NCBI GenBank assembly: GCA_019671135.1 | Contig: JAHRHY010000025.1 | Span: forward strand, 124,001-188,000 | DNA: 64,000 nucleotides | Origin: Linnemannia hyalina | Taxonomy: Eukaryota > Mortierellomycota > Mortierellomycetes > Mortierellales > Mortierellaceae | Direction: 5' to 3' | Shown: piece by piece, positions 23,301-34,112 of the stretch | Position numbering within the stretch: the stretch's first letter is position 1 | Layout: each line of letters opens with the position of its first letter | The notes under the pieces: model-generated | Databases searched by the model: none | Seen by the model: the letters and a program-made list of their open reading frames with translations, nothing else | What the model was told of the DNA's origin: nothing | Translations under genes and position numbers: made by a program

Positions 23301-25624
23301 GGTTGTCGAGTCTCTCATGGTAATATACTGTATGGTTCCAGTGGGTGTTGAGAGATGGATAGACACTCTCTCCCTCACTCGGACTTGGCTCCACCCTCTG
23401 TTAGGACTTAAGGTTCACTGTTCACATTGGTGTTGGTCATGTGGCAACAAGAGAGAGTTTGTGCTTTCACTTTGTATTGTACGCCCCCTTGTTTTGTTTT
23501 TGGTCAATACGATATTTGTCTGACAAATATAGTCAATGAGCCACAAGAAGTGGGTGGGGAATCAAGTGAAAGCCCTTTTCGGTGGGAGTACACAACTATG
23601 GTATCGACATGGGCAAACATGCAATTGAATAGGGATCGGATCGATATTACACACCTGTTTGGCTAAGAAGGGGCGAACAAAACTCCTCCTTTGCTCTCCC
23701 CCTTCCTTCTACTTCCCCTGCCTGCGCCTGGGCATAGCCTTCTTCTTTCCACTTCACCTTTTACTTCGTCTTTTTCACCAACCATTTCTTTTCTTCCTCA
23801 TTACTTCCTGATCATTATTTTACCGAGAGTAAAAGTGTGCTATTCTTGCCCTGGGTGTTACCTCCGCAAGGCAAAGAGGGCTCTTGAGGAAAAAGGAGGT
23901 TGTGGAGAGAAGGGATTTGTAACAGGACAAAAAAAAACTACAAGAAGAGGAGAGGACCCATGAGGTGGGTGGGTGGGTAGGAAGGTTTGAGAGATGGGCG
24001 TGCGGGTATTTTTTGAGTTTTCTATGTTGTTAGTTTGGCAGACCATAGCCTGCCCTTTTTTTCTTGTCTTTCTGTATGTTCGATGGTGTATGCCTTGAAC
24101 CATAAAACACACACACAGACACATCGATCCCTTCACTTTCCCTACCCATCCCCGACCACCTATTGACAAAAGAGAAAGAAGGAAGTAACTTCAATTCAAC
24201 AACGGGGAGCAAGCATAAACAACAACAGCAATAATAACAACAACGCACAAGCAACGATGAAGTTGCATGGTACCAGTGGTGGCGGTACTTTTTTTTCTGT
24301 TGCAAGGGAGTTGTAACAGCAGCAACGACCTCAAACCACCAACAATTCTCCTTCCCTCCCCTCTCTTTTTATTTTTCAAGAGCAGCAACTCCACCCAACC
24401 CAAGCAAGCAAAAGCAGCATGCACACACTTCCATTCGATCCTTCTGAACATGTCATTGCACTAAACCCAGCAAGGGACTTCTTTACACACACTCAAGTCA
24501 AACAAACAAACATATACAACATGTTTGCTTGATACTTACTACACACACAGACGCTCATAACTGATACTGATATGAATCATGTCCTTATTTGTCTCTCACT
24601 CCTGCCATCATCACATCGCACCTTTTTTATCCACTTCCCTCTCTCTCCTCTTTTCTCTACTTTCTTTTCTTTCCCCTCTTTTCTTTCCCTTCTTTCCTTC
24701 TTTTCTGTTTCTTCCTCTCCCTTTTCCTCCTCTCCTGATATTCAACCAACCGACCTAATAGCTCTCTGTCACTCCTTCGACAACGAACAACCAATCAACC
24801 AAGCAGGCAAGGACATATACTGGATCATCGCCTTCCCCTTCCCTCTCCCACTCAGCCCTCGCCACTTTCAGGAACGCACACATCCAGACATTCATTACCG
24901 TTTGGATTAAGCCAGGACCAACAATTCATCGTCCGTCCCTTTGCATAAGGTAAAAGAGCAGTCAACCAACCAACCAGCCAGCAGCCAGTCATGACGGGAT
25001 GTTACCAGGAGTGTACCCGCCTTATCTTTAAAACCCTCTTTTTTTTTGGACATATTTCTATTCCCGGGTTAGCCTGGCATCATGGACAGGGATAAGGAAC
25101 AAGAGCAGGGGCAGGGAGTAGGAAAGACAGGATCAGACATAGGATGGACAAAGGAACAAGTAAAGGGAACAATGAAGACCCTGGTGCACTTCTTGATGTT
25201 CCATTGTAACAAAGGGATTACATCGAGTCCCCTCGTACACAGTCAGACACCTTCGCTTCGGGAATATATTATCTTAAAAACGGAGGTATGCGGTTCAACT
25301 CACCCAGCTCTTCTTTCTTTCTTCTTCTCTTACATTGTCGGCTGTTACAGCACGTACGTTAGCATTATCCTCCACGTTCTCTTTCCTCTCTCTCGCTCTC
25401 TCTCGCTCTCTCTCGGGCCGTCTGTCTCTGTCTCTGTCTCCCTCGCGGTCTCTGTCGCTTCACATCTGTCTCAGGCTTCGGACAAGCCCGTCTTTTTTAT
25501 TCCCTCAACTCCTCAATCAGTGCAGCCGGCAAGCAACTACAACCACAGCAACAGCAAGCGAGCAACCAACACCTAAACTGACACCACCAACCAACCAACA
25601 ACAACAACATCAAACAAATAGGGA
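20381..25624. other. gene-poor region, right half, with leader-like stretches
   Basis: About 5.2 kb without a supportable protein gene before the LRR gene at 25625. Two stretches look transcribed. 20400-20540 is a C/T-rich leader ending AGATCATGTAAGT, in which the only ATG overlaps a strong 5' splice site. 22119-22302 has a TATAAAA-like box followed by an A/C-rich leader and an ATG opening a 93-codon frame of no recognisable family. 24180-24420 and 25500-25620 are rich in CAA/CAG. These may be non-coding exons of a long 5' UTR of the LRR gene or separate non-coding RNAs. Confidence 0.4.
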
Positions 25625-27763
25625 ATGGTTAGATTGGGAAGAAACAGATCATTACCTGTACCCCCCAGCCATGGCGCCACAATGCGCAAGGCCAACACAA
25701 ACGTGTTCTCGTTCCCGACCCTCACATTGACCAGGACCCTCAGCGAACGGAGTAATGAAGGCGGGAACAACTCGCGCTCCTCCTCCCTGTCCCGTACCAT
25801 CTCCCGGACGCGTTCTGGACCCTCGACTCCCATCCCGTTGGCACCGATCATTGCGGCGATTCAGCGGGGTAACTTTGTCAAGCTGAGCGAGATGGATATC
25901 GAGGCGTTGCTTGAAGACATGTCAGGAAAAGATTCCAAGGTCCTCGAGGCGCTCAACATTACCTCGGCGTCGATCTCGGCGAGTGATGCCAAGATCCTGG
26001 CCAAGCTGATCAAGTCATCGGATACTGCCAACATCAAGACGCTCAAGATGGAGGGCAACACGATCAGTCAGCAGGCGTCCAAGTTGATGTTTGAGGGCTG
26101 GAAGTTCAACAGGACGATTAGCACGCTCAGTCTTGCACGGTCCGGTGTGAACGACAAGACGGTCAAGTACCTGGCTCGAGTGATTGTCAAGAACGAGGCG
26201 TTGAAGACTCTGGACCTGTCGAGCAACCATATCACGGCATTGGGAGCAGAGTACCTTGCGGATGCGATGGTCCAGAACCGGAGTATCACCCGACTCAGTA
26301 TCCAGTCCAACAACATCAGGAAGGCAGGAGCCCCTTTTATTGCCAAGATCCTGAACAAGAATCGGGTCGTCCGTCACCTCAACGTGAGCTCGAACGGTTT
26401 GGGCGCAGACGGCGTCAGTATTATTGCCGAGTCGGTGCGGTTCAACCGGACGTTGACTTCGTTGAGTCTGGACATGAACGAGATGGGGTCCAAGGGCGCC
26501 AATGCGATCGCAACGGCGTTGATCTCAAATCGTCACCTGACTCATCTGTATATGCCCCACAACAACATTGGCGACATGGGTCTGGCGGATCTCTGCGAGA
26601 GCCTCAAACGGAATTGGACGCTCATTAGTCTGGACCTAGAGCTCAATCACATCGGCAGGGAACAGTCTGCAGTCGGATTGAAGGCCCTCGGAGAGCTCCT
26701 TTTGGTCAGCACCTCGCTTCGGGAGGTCAACCTGTCGTTCAACCTGTTTTCGGCCGAGGCGATTGCTGCGCTGGCGGCGGGCATGTGCAAGAACTCGACT
26801 CTGGAGAGTGTCCTCCTCAACAACTGCTGTCTCCCTACCGAGGCTGCGGTGTCTTTGTCCAAGGTCTTGTCTTCCCCTTCTACAGGATTGCAGAACCTGG
26901 GTCTGACCAACAACGGGGACATTGGAGTCGAGGGCTATTGGGCGTTGGCGTCCAACTTGATCCGGAATCGGTCTTTGAAGGGCATTCAGCTGGACTACAA
27001 CTCGGACGACCGTCAGGCGCTTTATGAGTCCTTCCAGAACTCGTTGACAAGGAACCATATCTGGCAGCAGGCGATCTATGCGGCGGCATGTCGGATCTTG
27101 TTCTTGTCGCGGATTGTCCTGTTGGGTCGCCCTGCCAACCAGAAGCAACTTCAGAGGCAACAGGAGCATCACATCAAGAACCATCAACACGGATGGAATA
27201 TCTTCCGACGAGTCAAGATGGGCCGGACCAACTCTTCCAACTCTTTGGCGTCGTTGTTAACGATAGGCAAGAATCATCGGTCGAATGGAGCGGATGGTGG
27301 AGGACATGAGGGCGATATAGCCAACATGAGCCACAGCAATAGCCACGCCCGTCACATTTCGACCATGGCCGCCGCCTCTGCCGCGTCTACAATTGCAGTC
27401 GTCACCAACAGCAACGGAAGTTTCCACGGCGCTTCCCCGTCTCACCACCACACCTTGGCCCACCGCCCCTCGATCTCGAGCACCACCTCGGCCGCAGTCG
27501 ACTACGAGTACAACCCCCACAAGATCCTGGCGAACCTGTGCAACATGCCCCACGAGATCTTTGAGTCGATCTGCGCATTTTTGGATCCCGGCCGGACAAT
27601 GAACATTGCGCAGATCCGGATGACTGTCCAGACGGCGGGCGATCGGTCAACGTTGGCGCTGTATTATACCCGAGAGAAGATGCTTGAGCGGATCTTTCAT
27701 TCTAGATATATCTCGCCTTTGGGGACCAGGTACAGCTTGAAGCATGGCGACGAGCGTACTTAA
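25625..27763 (+). CDS. leucine-rich-repeat protein, ribonuclease-inhibitor/RanGAP type
   Basis: Single exon, 712 aa. Residues 1-75 are disordered and Ser/Arg-rich. Residues about 95-480 are a run of about 13 LRRs of the 28-29-residue RNase-inhibitor kind: LKTLDLSSNHITALGAEYL, ITRLSIQSNNIRKAGAPFI, LTSLSLDMNEMGSKGANAI, LTHLYMPHNNIGDMGLADL. Such repeats build a curved protein-binding scaffold, as in RanGAP and NLRC-type proteins. A His/Ser/Asn-rich linker follows (about 515-620). The last 80 residues contain NMPHEIFESICAFLDPG, which resembles an F-box-like helix pair, so a ubiquitin-ligase adaptor role is possible but unproven. The start is set by the CAA-rich leader. The bases just before it (CAAATAG) also look like a 3' splice site, so an upstream exon cannot be excluded. 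Confidence 0.85.
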   Translation: MVRLGRNRSLPVPPSHGATMRKANTNVFSFPTLTLTRTLSERSNEGGNNSRSSSLSRTISRTRSGPSTPIPLAPIIAAIQRGNFVKLSEMDIEALLEDMSGKDSKVLEALNITSASISASDAKILAKLIKSSDTANIKTLKMEGNTISQQASKLMFEGWKFNRTISTLSLARSGVNDKTVKYLARVIVKNEALKTLDLSSNHITALGAEYLADAMVQNRSITRLSIQSNNIRKAGAPFIAKILNKNRVVRHLNVSSNGLGADGVSIIAESVRFNRTLTSLSLDMNEMGSKGANAIATALISNRHLTHLYMPHNNIGDMGLADLCESLKRNWTLISLDLELNHIGREQSAVGLKALGELLLVSTSLREVNLSFNLFSAEAIAALAAGMCKNSTLESVLLNNCCLPTEAAVSLSKVLSSPSTGLQNLGLTNNGDIGVEGYWALASNLIRNRSLKGIQLDYNSDDRQALYESFQNSLTRNHIWQQAIYAAACRILFLSRIVLLGRPANQKQLQRQQEHHIKNHQHGWNIFRRVKMGRTNSSNSLASLLTIGKNHRSNGADGGGHEGDIANMSHSNSHARHISTMAAASAASTIAVVTNSNGSFHGASPSHHHTLAHRPSISSTTSAAVDYEYNPHKILANLCNMPHEIFESICAFLDPGRTMNIAQIRMTVQTAGDRSTLALYYTREKMLERIFHSRYISPLGTRYSLKHGDERT

Positions 27764-28222
27764 AAGTGCTTTGATCGATGAGAGAACCTTGGTTCCTCAT
27801 AGATTGAAGTACACATGCAGTCATTCCTTTTCTTTCACAGGTGTAGTCACCAGGTTGGCTTTCATATCTTCTCTCACTCTTTCTTGTTTTTTTCAATATT
27901 TCACTTTCCACATTTCAAATCAGCAAAAAAACAAACCGTCAGCATTTCTTTTCCACACTTCCTCAATAAATCAGCAAGTATCGCATTCTTTTTCTATTAG
28001 CCGCTGTCCAAATGGGGGTGTCCCTAGCTGGGGAGAGAATTGCACTGTACTCACTGCCTCTCCGATCTGATCCAACGTTCTCTGAACTGAGCCCCATTCA
28101 CAATGGTTTTTGAAGGCAAACGATTTTGTCTAGTAAAAATAATGCAAGAAATGCCTGTCGTTGTATGTATATCTAATCTGTCTAAAATGCTACAAAATGG
28201 GGTTGTATCCATCGAAAAACTT
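27764..28222. other. convergent 3' intergenic
   Basis: Between the tails of the LRR gene and MIA40. T-rich on the left, with 3' UTR character. No further feature is seen. Confidence 0.4.
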
Positions 28223-28609
28223 CTAAACGTTCCTAGTCTCTTGTTTCTCGCTCTCGTCCTCCTTCCCCTCTACCTCCACATCATCGTCCTCCTCATCCTC
28301 GCCATCATAATACCCATTGGCCCGGAAACAATCATTCATGGCCGTAAACTTTTCCAAACAATCAGACCCCTTGGTCTCGGCTTCCGAAAGAACAAAGCAG
28401 GAGAAGGCTTCTTTGAAGGTGTCACCACAAGGGCCTTGGGCCATCCCGCCGAGACAGGGGCAGTCCCAGTTGAACTCGCCGGTTTCGGGGTCGTATGCTG
28501 CTGATTGGTTTGATGGGATTGAAGAAGTGGAGGAGGAGGAGGGGGAGGGGGAGGGTTCGAGGAAGTGGAGGGTGTCTTTTCCGTTTTCTTCTTGTCGTGA
28601 GTATGACAT
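28223..28609 (-). CDS. MIA40: Mia40 / CHCHD4 intermembrane-space oxidoreductase, short form
   Basis: 128 aa. The redox-active CPC motif is at residues 50-52 (NWDCPCLGG), followed by a twin CX9C pair: C61/C71 and C84/C94 ([13 protein letters not shown] and [11 protein letters not shown]). Mia40 catalyses disulfide formation and import of small Cys proteins in the mitochondrial intermembrane space, handing electrons to Erv1. The spacing fits the family. Unlike yeast Mia40, there is no N-terminal targeting sequence or membrane anchor; the protein is the soluble form seen in animals (CHCHD4). The C terminus is acidic ([18 protein letters not shown]). ATG 28609 begins the frame and no intron is required. 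Confidence 0.92.
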   Translation of the reverse strand: MSYSRQEENGKDTLHFLEPSPSPSSSSTSSIPSNQSAAYDPETGEFNWDCPCLGGMAQGPCGDTFKEAFSCFVLSEAETKGSDCLEKFTAMNDCFRANGYYDGEDEEDDDVEVEGKEDESEKQETRNV

Positions 28610-29285
28610 TGGGCGGAGGTTTTGTGTGTGTATAGGAGCGGTGTTGGTGTTGTTGTTACGCTATGGCAGCAAGAAAGAAAGCGGATCAAGAAAAAGGAGG
28701 GATTTATTTAATTAGGAGACTAATTTTTTTGGCGTTGAAAAGGTGTGAACATGTTCATTCATAGAGTATGTTTTGAATACGTAGACAATGGTCTGTTGTG
28801 TACCTTTCTGTCGTGTATGGCTGAAGGAGTATTCTCGAGGAAGAGGAATGCCTGTGGGAATGAATGAGTGAAGGGGGAGAGAGGGGAATGGAATGGAAGG
28901 AGCGGGAAGTCCGGGCCTTTTTCTACTTTTTTTTTTTTTTGCCTTCTTGGGACCTGAAGAGAGGAGAAAGCAGTCTCTTTTTTCCGATCTGACAAATACA
29001 ATACGATCGGGTTTCGCCACCAACTTTGCCGTTCTTCCTTTTCGCAGATGTAGACAAGAGGCGTAGGAAGTAGTCAATTGAAAATGCGTTTATGTCAATT
29101 GTGGAAGCAAGAAAAACAAAAAAAAAAGGAGAAAAAAAGAAGTGGCGCCTAAGAGGCAAACGACCTTTTTGCGCAGAGGACACGCCCATTCCTTGCGCAG
29201 GCGAAAACGAAACTCCTTCCCAGTCCTTCCTCCGCCTCCATCACTCCCTTAACTCCTACATCTCGAAACCAAAGAATGAAGGGGT
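28610..29285. other. intergenic between MIA40 and TFB5
   Basis: Holds the MIA40 promoter (minus strand) and the TFB5 3' UTR. Contains runs of T (28929-28940) and A. No other gene is supported. Confidence 0.4.
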
Positions 29286-29726
29286 TTACTTCTGTTCCTT
29301 CTCCTCGACCTTGTAGGTGTTCTCGTTCAGGATCTCGTCAATGTCGTGGCGGAGCTGCTCGACATAGGTAGTGTCGATGTAGACGTGTGTGTCGTCCAGG
29401 TCCTCAATGATGAACTGGTACTTTTCGTTCAATCCAATGATAATCTGCTTCACTGAGGTGTCACTGGCATTGTGGAGGAGAGTGGAAGGCGAGGTTAGAT
29501 CTATGGAAGTGTGTTGGATTTGTGCGGTGCAACCGAGAGAAGATTGGACAAAGGGTATAAAATGCTAGTTTTCTTACCACTCGATAATAGTGCCTGTGGG
29601 TAGTGTAAGTCAAGAATTGGGGAGTAACAGGAGAAGGAGTGAGTTGACTTTGGTTCCAGGTACCAAGGAGAACGGTAAAGAGCAGTGAGAGTAAGAAATT
29701 CGGTTACCCTTGACAGCCTTGACCAT
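29286..29726 (-). CDS. TFB5: TFIIH subunit Tfb5 (TTDA/GTF2H5)
   Basis: Three exons on the minus strand: 29726-29708 (MVKAVK), 29593-29578 (only 16 nt) and 29463-29286, giving 70 aa. Splicing restores MVKAVKGTIIECDTSVKQII, then LNEKYQFIIEDLDDTHVYID and VEQLRHDIDEILNENTYKV. This matches the Tfb5 pattern (K-G-x-x-x-x-C-D-x-x-x-K, I-x-x-L-D-D-T-H) and the family length of about 70 residues. Tfb5 stabilises the TFIIH core through Tfb2/p52 and is needed for nucleotide-excision repair and transcription. Introns are both 114 nt, beginning GTAACC and GTAAGA. The gene is head-to-head with CDC20, but a LINE now separates the two promoters. Confidence 0.93.
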
Positions 29727-29900
29727 TGTGCTGACTGAGTGTGTGTCGAAGTGTGAATGAGTGAAAGGGAGTAGGTGGCGTTGGTTTCTGTTGACGTTGG
29801 CGGCGTTGAAGAAGAAAGGGAAGAAGGAGAAGAAGAAGGAGTGGGCAAAGAAGACGAAGAACGATTCGCAAGGAGAAGAGAAGCAGAAGAGAGCGATGGC

Positions 29901-29917
29901 AAAGAACTGAACGACGG
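29901..29917. repeat. target-site duplication, left copy (LINE)
   Basis: The 17-bp AAAGAACTGAACGACGG directly beside the poly(T) tract. An exact second copy is at 33673-33689. Confidence 0.85.
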
Positions 29918-32900
29918 TTTTTTTTTTTTTTTTTTTTTTTTTGAGGGAAAAGAGAGGATTTATTGTGGCTTAAACAGCCTTGATAGAGTTATTTTGTGCT
30001 ATGGTTTTGGTGATTTCGCGAAGTATGGTGTGGATGATATCGCTACTAGATTGAGTGTGTTGATGAAGAAAAAGAACGGTGTTGGCTGATGAAATACCAA
30101 TGAGGCAACAAGCCAGCAATTGTGGGATAGTGATGTTAAATTGGGGTTTGATATCAAAGGTTGGAGGATGGAAAGACAAGACCTTATCAAGGTCATCATC
30201 TGACCAAAGTGGTTTGGATGTGTGTTCCTTGAGGATTGTTTGCCAAGCGATGTATTTAGGAGCGCACTGAAAGATGTGATGCGCCTTGTCCTCACGTCGC
30301 TCACGACATCCGGCCATGTTACAATGAGGATCCTGCTTCCAGATTTTTTGACGTAGAGTTCCGCAAGGAAGCCAATCCCTTTTAAATCTCCACCACGTGG
30401 TCCTGGCCCGGTGTGGTATTTTAGCGCTCCAGAATTGGCGCCACTGTTTCGAGGTTCCCGTCTCTGGTTGGGTTGAGGAGTTTGGGTTTAGTGGTGTGTC
30501 TTGCCTCAAAAAGGCTCGAAGGTGTTTGTTCGTGGCCGATTCCAGAGTGATGGGATTACTGTCGTTTGGGATCAAGACAGATGAGAGGATATGCTGTGCC
30601 AATGTATCATCCTGCGTGATCTTGGGTGGGTTCGAGAGTGCTTGCTGCATACTGTGGCGCATTCGACGACGTTCTTGGTAGGCCTGGATCCCTAGTTCCA
30701 CTTGAGCAAGGCGGAGCTTGGGGGAAAGGTGTGTTTTTCTGACCAGTTGGAGGAGCCCATTGTTGTCAGGAGAAAACTGAAAGAGCTCTTCCACTCGGAG
30801 TCTGAGGGTCTTGATGGTGGTATCTGTCGTTTCAAACCACCATTCGATTGGTGAGGAGGCAAGTGTTACAGAGTCCGGCAAGGGATCAGCAAGGGCCAGT
30901 GCTTTGAGGGAAGGGAGGAGGGACGCCGCAGATACCAATCGTTGCAGACCGGGAAACCCTGCCAATAAGGATCTGTACTGTCCGTCCAGGGGTGCTAGGA
31001 GGAAGGCAAGGCGGTGAGACGTTTTGGTCCTCCATCGGATGATATCAAGAATGATGTCCTTACCCCAAGAGACATTAGTGGAGAGAGCATTGCGGATATG
31101 CTTGAGTTGGAAAACATGGCATTGAGTAGCTGGGTCAATAACGCCTAGGCCACCCTTGTCCCTTGGAGTAGTGATCACCTCCCATGATGGCCTTGGTTTA
31201 AAGGAGCATACGAATTTGGTGACTGCAGCCTTCACCTTTCGCAAAAAGTCGAGCGGGGGGTTGACAATCCAGGATAGGTGCCAAAGTTTGGAGAGGATAA
31301 GAGAGTTGATGATGGTGGCTCGGCCCAGGACGGAGAGGGATCGGGAAGAGTGTATGGTTATGGCTGATTGTATCTTCTTCAGAGTCTTGTCCCAGAAGTC
31401 TTTTTCCTGATCGCGGTTGAAAAAGATAGGGAATCCAAGGTAGATCAAAGCATCGGCGGAGTTGTAGTCATGCCATCGCACGTCCAAATGTTCCAGGTGG
31501 GTCTGCAATTCTTTGGAGTAGGAGGGGGCCATAGGAAAGGCCACAGTTTTGGACAGGTTGACTTTGGCATTGGATGCGCGGCCATAGGTCCGTAGGGTAT
31601 CCTCCAATGCTGACCATTCGGTTGTGGAGGAGATGAGAGTCATGAGGTCGTCTGCATAGGCGCTGAGCTTGATGGGATCCGTGCGACCAGGGATTTCAAT
31701 ACCGTGAATAGCCGGGGATCGTTCGATAGAGGCAAGCAACGGTTCAAAGGCTATGTTGAAGAGGAGGGGAGATAGTGGGTCACCCTGGCGAAGTCCTCTT
31801 GATTGTGGGAAGGTGTCTGACACAAAGCCGTTGATATTGAGTGCAATCCTGGTAGAGAAGAAAAGTTGAATAATCGACTCCGTAAGGCATGATGGAAATC
31901 CAAGTCGTTTCAAGACCTGTTGAAGATAGGTAGGATGCACACGGTCGTATGCTTTTTCCTGATCCAGTAGTACGCCAATATGTCTTGTCCTTCTTGCCTT
32001 GCAGTAATCTCGGAGTGTTGAGAGCACTAAGCCATTGTCTGCTATATGTCGTCCTGCCGTGAATCCTGTTTGGTGCGATTCTGTCAGCTTGGTCATGTAC
32101 GGTTGAATCCGTAGGGTAAGGATTTTGGTGAAGAGTTTGGCATCCGAGTTAATGAGTGAAAGAGGTCTCCAGTTTGCCAGTTTTGTCGCATCGCCCTTCT
32201 TGAAGAGGAGGATCATCACTGTCTCTTGCCAGGATGTGGGGAAAGAGGCAAGTGTCAGCGCATCGTTGATAATTGCGGTGAATAGTTCCTTGATCCAGGG
32301 TATGAGGAGGATGTATCGATAGAGCTCAAAGGGTAAGCCGTCCTTGCCTGGGGCCTTATTAAGGGGCGTCCTGCTCACAACGTGGTCTAACTCATCAGAT
32401 GTGATAGTCCCTTCGAGTCTGGCGCGATCCTGGTCAGATAGGGTTGCATGTGGGGGGATGGCATCCAGTAGTCGGTTAGTTGCATTCTGGTCGGAGGGGT
32501 CGCAGGAGTATAGGCGCGAGTAAAAGTCTGTTGCTACTTCCAGACGTTCATTGGTTGAGGTTGTCAAGGCATCGGTGGCAGGATTGTGTAGGTGTGGGAC
32601 GAGTCGTTTTTTGTTGCGTTGAGAGATGGCTCGGAAGAAGTAGGCGGTGTTGCCTTCTCCTTTTTCACGCCATAAGGTTCCCGACCGGAGGGCATAGGCA
32701 TCCAGTTCTTCCGATGTATGTTGTTGAAGAGATGTTTCCAAAGCTTCCAGATCCTGAATGATTGCGTCCTTAGTTACACCGGTTGCAAGAGGGAGCTGGG
32801 CTAGTTTGTTTTGGCGTTGTATGTTGAGGTCTCTTAGGGCGGATTGTCGATCCTGTTTCCTTTTGATGGAGGCTGAGATGCAGAAACGTTTGATTTCCAT

Positions 32901-33672
32901 CTTGACCCTGTCCCAGTGTTGGATCTTGCTTTGGTGAGGACGGGGTAAGGAGAAGGTCGCCAGGTGGTCGGTGAGATTCTTGATAAAGTCGCAGTTGTTG
33001 AGGAGCTGGGTATTCATTCGCCATATCCCTCGACCTGTCATGGGGGCGGAGGCGGGGGAGAGTGTCAGTAGTAGCATGTCGTGATCCGAGAAAGGAGATG
33101 CGCAGAGTTGCTCAGATTTAGATACCTGTGAGAGGAATTGGATAGAGGAGAAAATGTAATCAATGGTATGACGGACTTTGTTTCCTGCAGGGGTGCAGGT
33201 GGGCTTGGGGTTGGTATGAAGTGGGGTGATGCAGTCTACAAGATGAGTATCAACCCAGTCCTGAAACAGGGGATGAGGACGAGGGTGAGTGTAATGTATG
33301 TAGTTAAGATCGCCTAAAAGAAAGGCCTTTGGGGGAGGGGAGAGAAAGAAAGGGAGGGAGAGACAGTTCAGCATGAATAGCCTTCGTGCTGTCCTGTTGG
33401 CTGGGGCATACATAACACAGAATGTGGCCATAAAAGAAGAAGATGAAGAGGTGACGGTGGTAATAATAATCCTTCCTTGTTCTGCGTAAGAGGTGTTAGA
33501 GAAGGAGAGGTCAGGATTGCGAAGAAGGAGTGCACAGTGGGGGGACCAAACAGAGCTGTGAGTGTTGAGATATTGGTTGTAATTGATCTGATCAGCAGTG
33601 GTTGGCGATGTTGGTAGGTTGATTTCCTGAAGGGCCATTATGTCAAAATCCGTTTGTCGAAGCCAGGTGAAG
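29918..33672 (-). mobile_element. non-LTR retrotransposon (LINE, L1/Tx1-like), 5'-truncated, with poly(A) tail
   Basis: On the minus strand one uninterrupted frame runs from host ATG 33731 to TAA 29970. It contains an APE-type endonuclease (DFDIMALQE, LLGDLNY, HTIDYIFSS, SDHDMLLL), a reverse transcriptase (RPLSLINSDAKL, GFTAGRHIADNG, LLDQEKAYDRV, GLRQGDPLSPLLFNI, catalytic SAYADD) and a C-terminal CCHC-like knuckle (CNMAGCRERR...HHIFQC). A 25-nt poly(A) tail (T on the plus strand) follows an AATAAA box. Exact 17-bp duplications flank it. No ORF1 is present, so the copy is 5'-truncated near the start of the endonuclease domain. The intact frame and perfect duplication point to a recent insertion. 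Clade assignment is by motif style only. Confidence 0.93.
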
Positions 33673-33689
33673 AAAGAACTGAACGACGG
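33673..33689. repeat. target-site duplication, right copy (LINE)
   Basis: Exact copy of the left 17-bp sequence, marking the 5' end of the inserted element at 33672. Confidence 0.85.
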
Positions 33690-34112
33690 ACAGGCAGGGC
33701 CTATTTGTGTAGAACTGTTCCAAGCAGACATAATATTAAGGGGACCTTCAAGCTTGTTCGTTTACCTGGAAGGCCATTGCAAAAAAAAACGCCTTGCAAC
33801 GACCGACCTTGCTTCTTGCTACTACATCACACCTTCAACAGGACAGGACAACAACCGAGAGGAAGCAGCCTTGAACAGAAATCAACCATTTTGCATTGCG
33901 GACACATTCACATTCAAGATTTATACACAACAGCATACTCCCAACCCGTACAATCACCTAGAAAACAGCTCGTCTTACTCTTACTCTTTGTTCGTTTTGG
34001 GTTGTGGATTCCCCTAACAACGACGCGTGAACCATCTGTACCTCTGACACACACCCTTCCGATCCACAAAGCCCACCTTGCTTTTTGCAACAACCACCTA
34101 ACAACAGCACAG
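33690..34112 (+). promoter_or_regulatory. CDC20 promoter and leader
   Basis: Host sequence right of the LINE. The segment just before ATG 34113 is rich in AACAAC and CAAC units, like other leaders in this window. The reading frame is open further upstream of 34113, but its translation is not protein-like and ATG 34113 is followed by family-like Ser/Pro-rich sequence. Confidence 0.45.

Noticed and set aside
25082..25576. 164-codon frame starting MDRDKEQEQGQG
   Set aside because: It runs through CTCTCTC repeats of the LRR leader and has no domain.
33654..34112. Upstream extension of CDC20 by 153 codons
   Set aside because: It would start inside the LINE (33654-33672) and run through its target-site duplication and leader-like sequence; the ATG at 34113 fits better.
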